DNA of 64,000 nt from an uncultured Eubacterium sp. (GTDB taxonomy: Bacteria > Bacillota > Clostridia > Lachnospirales > Lachnospiraceae): assembly GCA_910584795.1 (NCBI GenBank), contig CAJUBZ010000009.1, forward strand, positions 41,087-105,086, in the 5' to 3' direction. A model generated the notes under the pieces. The model was not told where the DNA came from. It worked only from the letters and a program-made list of their open reading frames with translations, and did not search any database. The translations under genes were made by a program, and so were the position numbers. Shown here one piece after another: positions 61,715-64,000 of this stretch; position 1 is the stretch's first letter; every line of letters begins with the position of its first letter.

Positions 61715-63763
61715 CTATTCCTCCAGTTCTTCTAACCATTCTCTTACACAGGCATCACTCGGCATTCTCAAATCGCCTCTTGGCGATACTGCTACAGTTC
61801 CCACCTTTGGTCCATCCGGCAGACAGCTTCTCTTAAACTGCTGTGAAAAGAACCTTTTGTAAAATACCTTTAACCATTTCAAAATAGTTTCATTGTCATA
61901 TATTCCATGAAACGCTTCCTGTGCTAAAAATAAAACTTTCTTCGGTGTATATCCAAATCTCAAAATGTAATATAAGAAGAAATCGTGTAACTGATATGGT
62001 CCCACTAAATCCTCTGTTTTTTGAGAAATCTTCCCATCCTTTGGTGGTAGAAGTTCCGGACTCACTGGTGTATCTAATACATCAGACAAAACTGCTGCAA
62101 GCTCTTTTTCTTCTGTTACATCTGCAAAATATTGAACCAAGTGTCTTACTAAAGTCTTTGGAACTCCTGCATTGACACCATACATAGACATATGGTCGCC
62201 ATTATAAGTTGCCCAGCCAAGTGCCAGTTCTGACATATCTCCTGTTCCTATAACCATTCCATTATACTCATTGGCAAAATCCATCAAAAGATATGTTCTC
62301 TGTCTCGCCTGTGCATTTTCATATGTGATATCATGACGATTCATATCATGCCCGATCTGCTTCAAATGTAATTCCACCGCTTCAGCAATATTTACCTCTT
62401 TCAATGTACATCCTAAGACTTCTATCATCTTTAATGCATTATTATATGTTCTGTCTGTCGTACCAAATCCCGGCATTGTTACAGTGATAATACCCTTTCT
62501 GTCGAGTCCCAGACTGTCAAACGCTCTAACTGTTACTAACAGCGCTAATGTAGAATCTAATCCTCCCGATATTCCTACTACTGCATGAGCACATCCGGTA
62601 TGATCCAACCGCTTCTTTAATCCCATCGTCTGAATTACAAGAATTTCTTCACATCTTTTTTCTCTTTCTAACTCATTTGATGGAACAAAAGGTGCATTAT
62701 CTATCTTCCTGTCAAAAACAAACTTTCTTTCTTCCAGTTCAATCTCAATTTCTTCATACTCAGATTCTGCATCTCTTGTAGGTACAAATGTAGTAAGTCT
62801 TGCTCTCTCTGATGCCAGTTTATCTAAATCAATATCTGCGTAAACAATCTCATTCGTAAATTTCTCCGCTTCTGCAAGGATTGTCCCATTTTCTGCAATG
62901 ATATTGTGTGCTGCAAAAACTAGATCTGTAGTAGACTCTCCCTCTCCCGCATCTGCATAAATATAAGCCGAAATTGTTCTTGCAGACTGCCCTGATACAA
63001 GACTACATCTGTAACTGTCCTTTCCAATCGTCTCGTCACTGGCTGATAAATTGGCAATTACTGTAGCTCCTGCTAAAGCATGCCCTGTACTTGGTGGATT
63101 TGCCACCCATAAATCCTCGCATATTTCAATTGCAAATGTAAAATTATCAAAGTTACTACATTTAAATAGCAGATTTGTTCCAAACGGAACAGATTCCTGT
63201 ATCATATCAGTCTCATCATCATATTCATCATCGTACTCGTCATCATATTGTGCTTTAGAACCCAACTTAAAATTCTTTATAATATAAGAACCAGCTACTA
63301 TAGGCTCCTCTTCTTCATCTAAATCATAATAATATATATCTTTATATCCCTCAATTCCTTCTCCTGATGAAAAATGACGTGCCTCATAAAACTCCGAATA
63401 ATTCGGTATATGTGATTTTGGTACAAATCCCATTATCTCTCCATCATAAACTACGGCCGCAACATTATACAACTTATCGTGAAAAATCATTGGCATTCCT
63501 ACAATAGAAATAATCTCTTTGCTTTCACTAAATGGTACAATAATTCTCAATAAAGCCGACATAGCCTTATCCAGCATCGATTTTTGTAAAAACAAATCAC
63601 TGGCAGTGTACCCTGTAATACACAATTCCGGAAAAACTACCAACTGTGTTCCACTATTATAAACTGTTTCAATCAAATTACATATTTTTTTCGCATTGTA
63701 TTCGCAATCTCCTACTTTAATTTTCGGAGTTGCCGCTGCTACTTTGATAAATCCATTGTTCAT
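61715..63763 (-). CDS. nadE: Glutamine-dependent NAD+ synthetase
   Basis: A 682-residue two-domain enzyme making NAD+ from nicotinic acid adenine dinucleotide. Residues 1-310 are a nitrilase-type glutaminase (VVFPELCITGYT with Glu, VPKSHIPNYSEFYE with Lys, FAIEICEDLWV with Cys). Residues about 340-682 are the ATP-pyrophosphatase synthetase (GISGGLDSTLAL, GTGDMSELALGW). Within the glutaminase domain an acidic insert DDEYDDEYDDE (about residue 175-186) lies between otherwise conserved blocks. The start is an ATG after a weak GAGAGGTATC. Confidence 0.96.
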   Translation of the reverse strand: MNNGFIKVAAATPKIKVGDCEYNAKKICNLIETVYNSGTQLVVFPELCITGYTASDLFLQKSMLDKAMSALLRIIVPFSESKEIISIVGMPMIFHDKLYNVAAVVYDGEIMGFVPKSHIPNYSEFYEARHFSSGEGIEGYKDIYYYDLDEEEEPIVAGSYIIKNFKLGSKAQYDDEYDDEYDDETDMIQESVPFGTNLLFKCSNFDNFTFAIEICEDLWVANPPSTGHALAGATVIANLSASDETIGKDSYRCSLVSGQSARTISAYIYADAGEGESTTDLVFAAHNIIAENGTILAEAEKFTNEIVYADIDLDKLASERARLTTFVPTRDAESEYEEIEIELEERKFVFDRKIDNAPFVPSNELEREKRCEEILVIQTMGLKKRLDHTGCAHAVVGISGGLDSTLALLVTVRAFDSLGLDRKGIITVTMPGFGTTDRTYNNALKMIEVLGCTLKEVNIAEAVELHLKQIGHDMNRHDITYENAQARQRTYLLMDFANEYNGMVIGTGDMSELALGWATYNGDHMSMYGVNAGVPKTLVRHLVQYFADVTEEKELAAVLSDVLDTPVSPELLPPKDGKISQKTEDLVGPYQLHDFFLYYILRFGYTPKKVLFLAQEAFHGIYDNETILKWLKVFYKRFFSQQFKRSCLPDGPKVGTVAVSPRGDLRMPSDACVREWLEELEE

Positions 63764-64000
63764 ATGATACCTCTCACAAACTTGTATTGTATAATCTGTC
63801 TGTATTGTAACATTTTATCCAATGAAATACAAATTTATGTGAAAGTTTATTAATTGCCGGAATAAGCTTATTTGTTGCACTTTTTCACTTCATTTACTAC
63901 AAAACCATTTCCTTTACATACTTGCAAAAGATACGTGCCTCGAAATCGAAACACGTATCCACTACCCTCTTGTCTATCTTACTTATTGATATACCATATT
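63764..64000. other. Right-edge intergenic region with hairpin
   Basis: No gene is visible in these 237 bases. A stem GATACGTG/CACGTATC at 63930-63959, with an inner pair around CGAAATCG, is followed on the minus strand by TTTT and may end a gene beyond the window. The region must also hold the nadE promoter. Confidence 0.45.

Noticed and set aside
63196..63250. CRISPR-like short direct repeats
   Set aside because: The 12-base units are codon repeats inside nadE without spacers.

Overview
The window is a low-GC, AT-rich clostridial chromosome segment. Gene content fits an anaerobic Lachnospiraceae-type Firmicute: GerW/YtfJ with DUF2953, a cobalamin methionine synthase split into two genes, AddAB, an Asp23-FakA pair, a giant 2-hydroxyacyl-CoA-dehydratase-activator-like protein, a two-gene SufBC-like Fe-S system and a tmRNA of the clostridial kind. 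Genus cannot be fixed from sequence reading alone. Most genes lie on the minus strand; starts were chosen by AGGAGG-type ribosome binding sites and often differ from the longest open frame.

Layout. 0-5 kb: partial membrane protein, guaB, the asp23-fakA-DUF6106-like operon, rpmB. 5-16.5 kb: metF, methionine synthase activation protein and metH; gerW with DUF2953 and small membrane proteins; lysA; malQ; a rhomboid-like protein without the catalytic serine motif. 16.9-21.1 kb (plus strand): a 1413-residue activator/dehydratase-like fusion. 21.2-28.7 kb: a six-gene sulfur operon cysD-cysNC-arylsulfate sulfotransferase-ssuA-ssuB-ssuC. 28.9-35 kb: small protein, AlkD-like, ung, diacylglycerol-kinase-like, and hisF/hisH translationally joined to a two-component system. 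35.7-36.0 kb: ssrA. 36.3-44.6 kb: small membrane protein, OFA-family transporter, a second two-component system behind trxA-trxB, and a P-type ATPase under a yybP-ykoY (Mn2+) riboswitch. 44.6-50.2 kb: a GH128-like secreted glycosidase broken by a 5-bp duplication, a BspA-type leucine-rich repeat protein, and a Csp-like subtilase. 50.2-60 kb: SufB/SufC-like pair, LD-carboxypeptidase-like protein, AddA, AddB. 60-64 kb: DUF4180-like, TetR regulator, small anchored protein, NAD synthetase.

Most notable: (1) the sulfur operon makes PAPS and encodes a sulfotransferase of the aryl-sulfate type with no signal peptide plus a sulfonate/sulfate-ester type importer, but no reductase; (2) a 142-bp element with 16-bp terminal inverted repeats and internal hairpins occurs in three full copies and one decayed copy, mostly just upstream of start codons in the same orientation as the gene; (3) a Mn2+ riboswitch with a complete antiterminator/terminator design in front of a P-type ATPase that lacks much of its usual N-terminal domain; (4) the clean 5-bp tandem duplication that splits the glycosidase gene. 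No CRISPR array, prophage, transposase gene or tRNA was seen.
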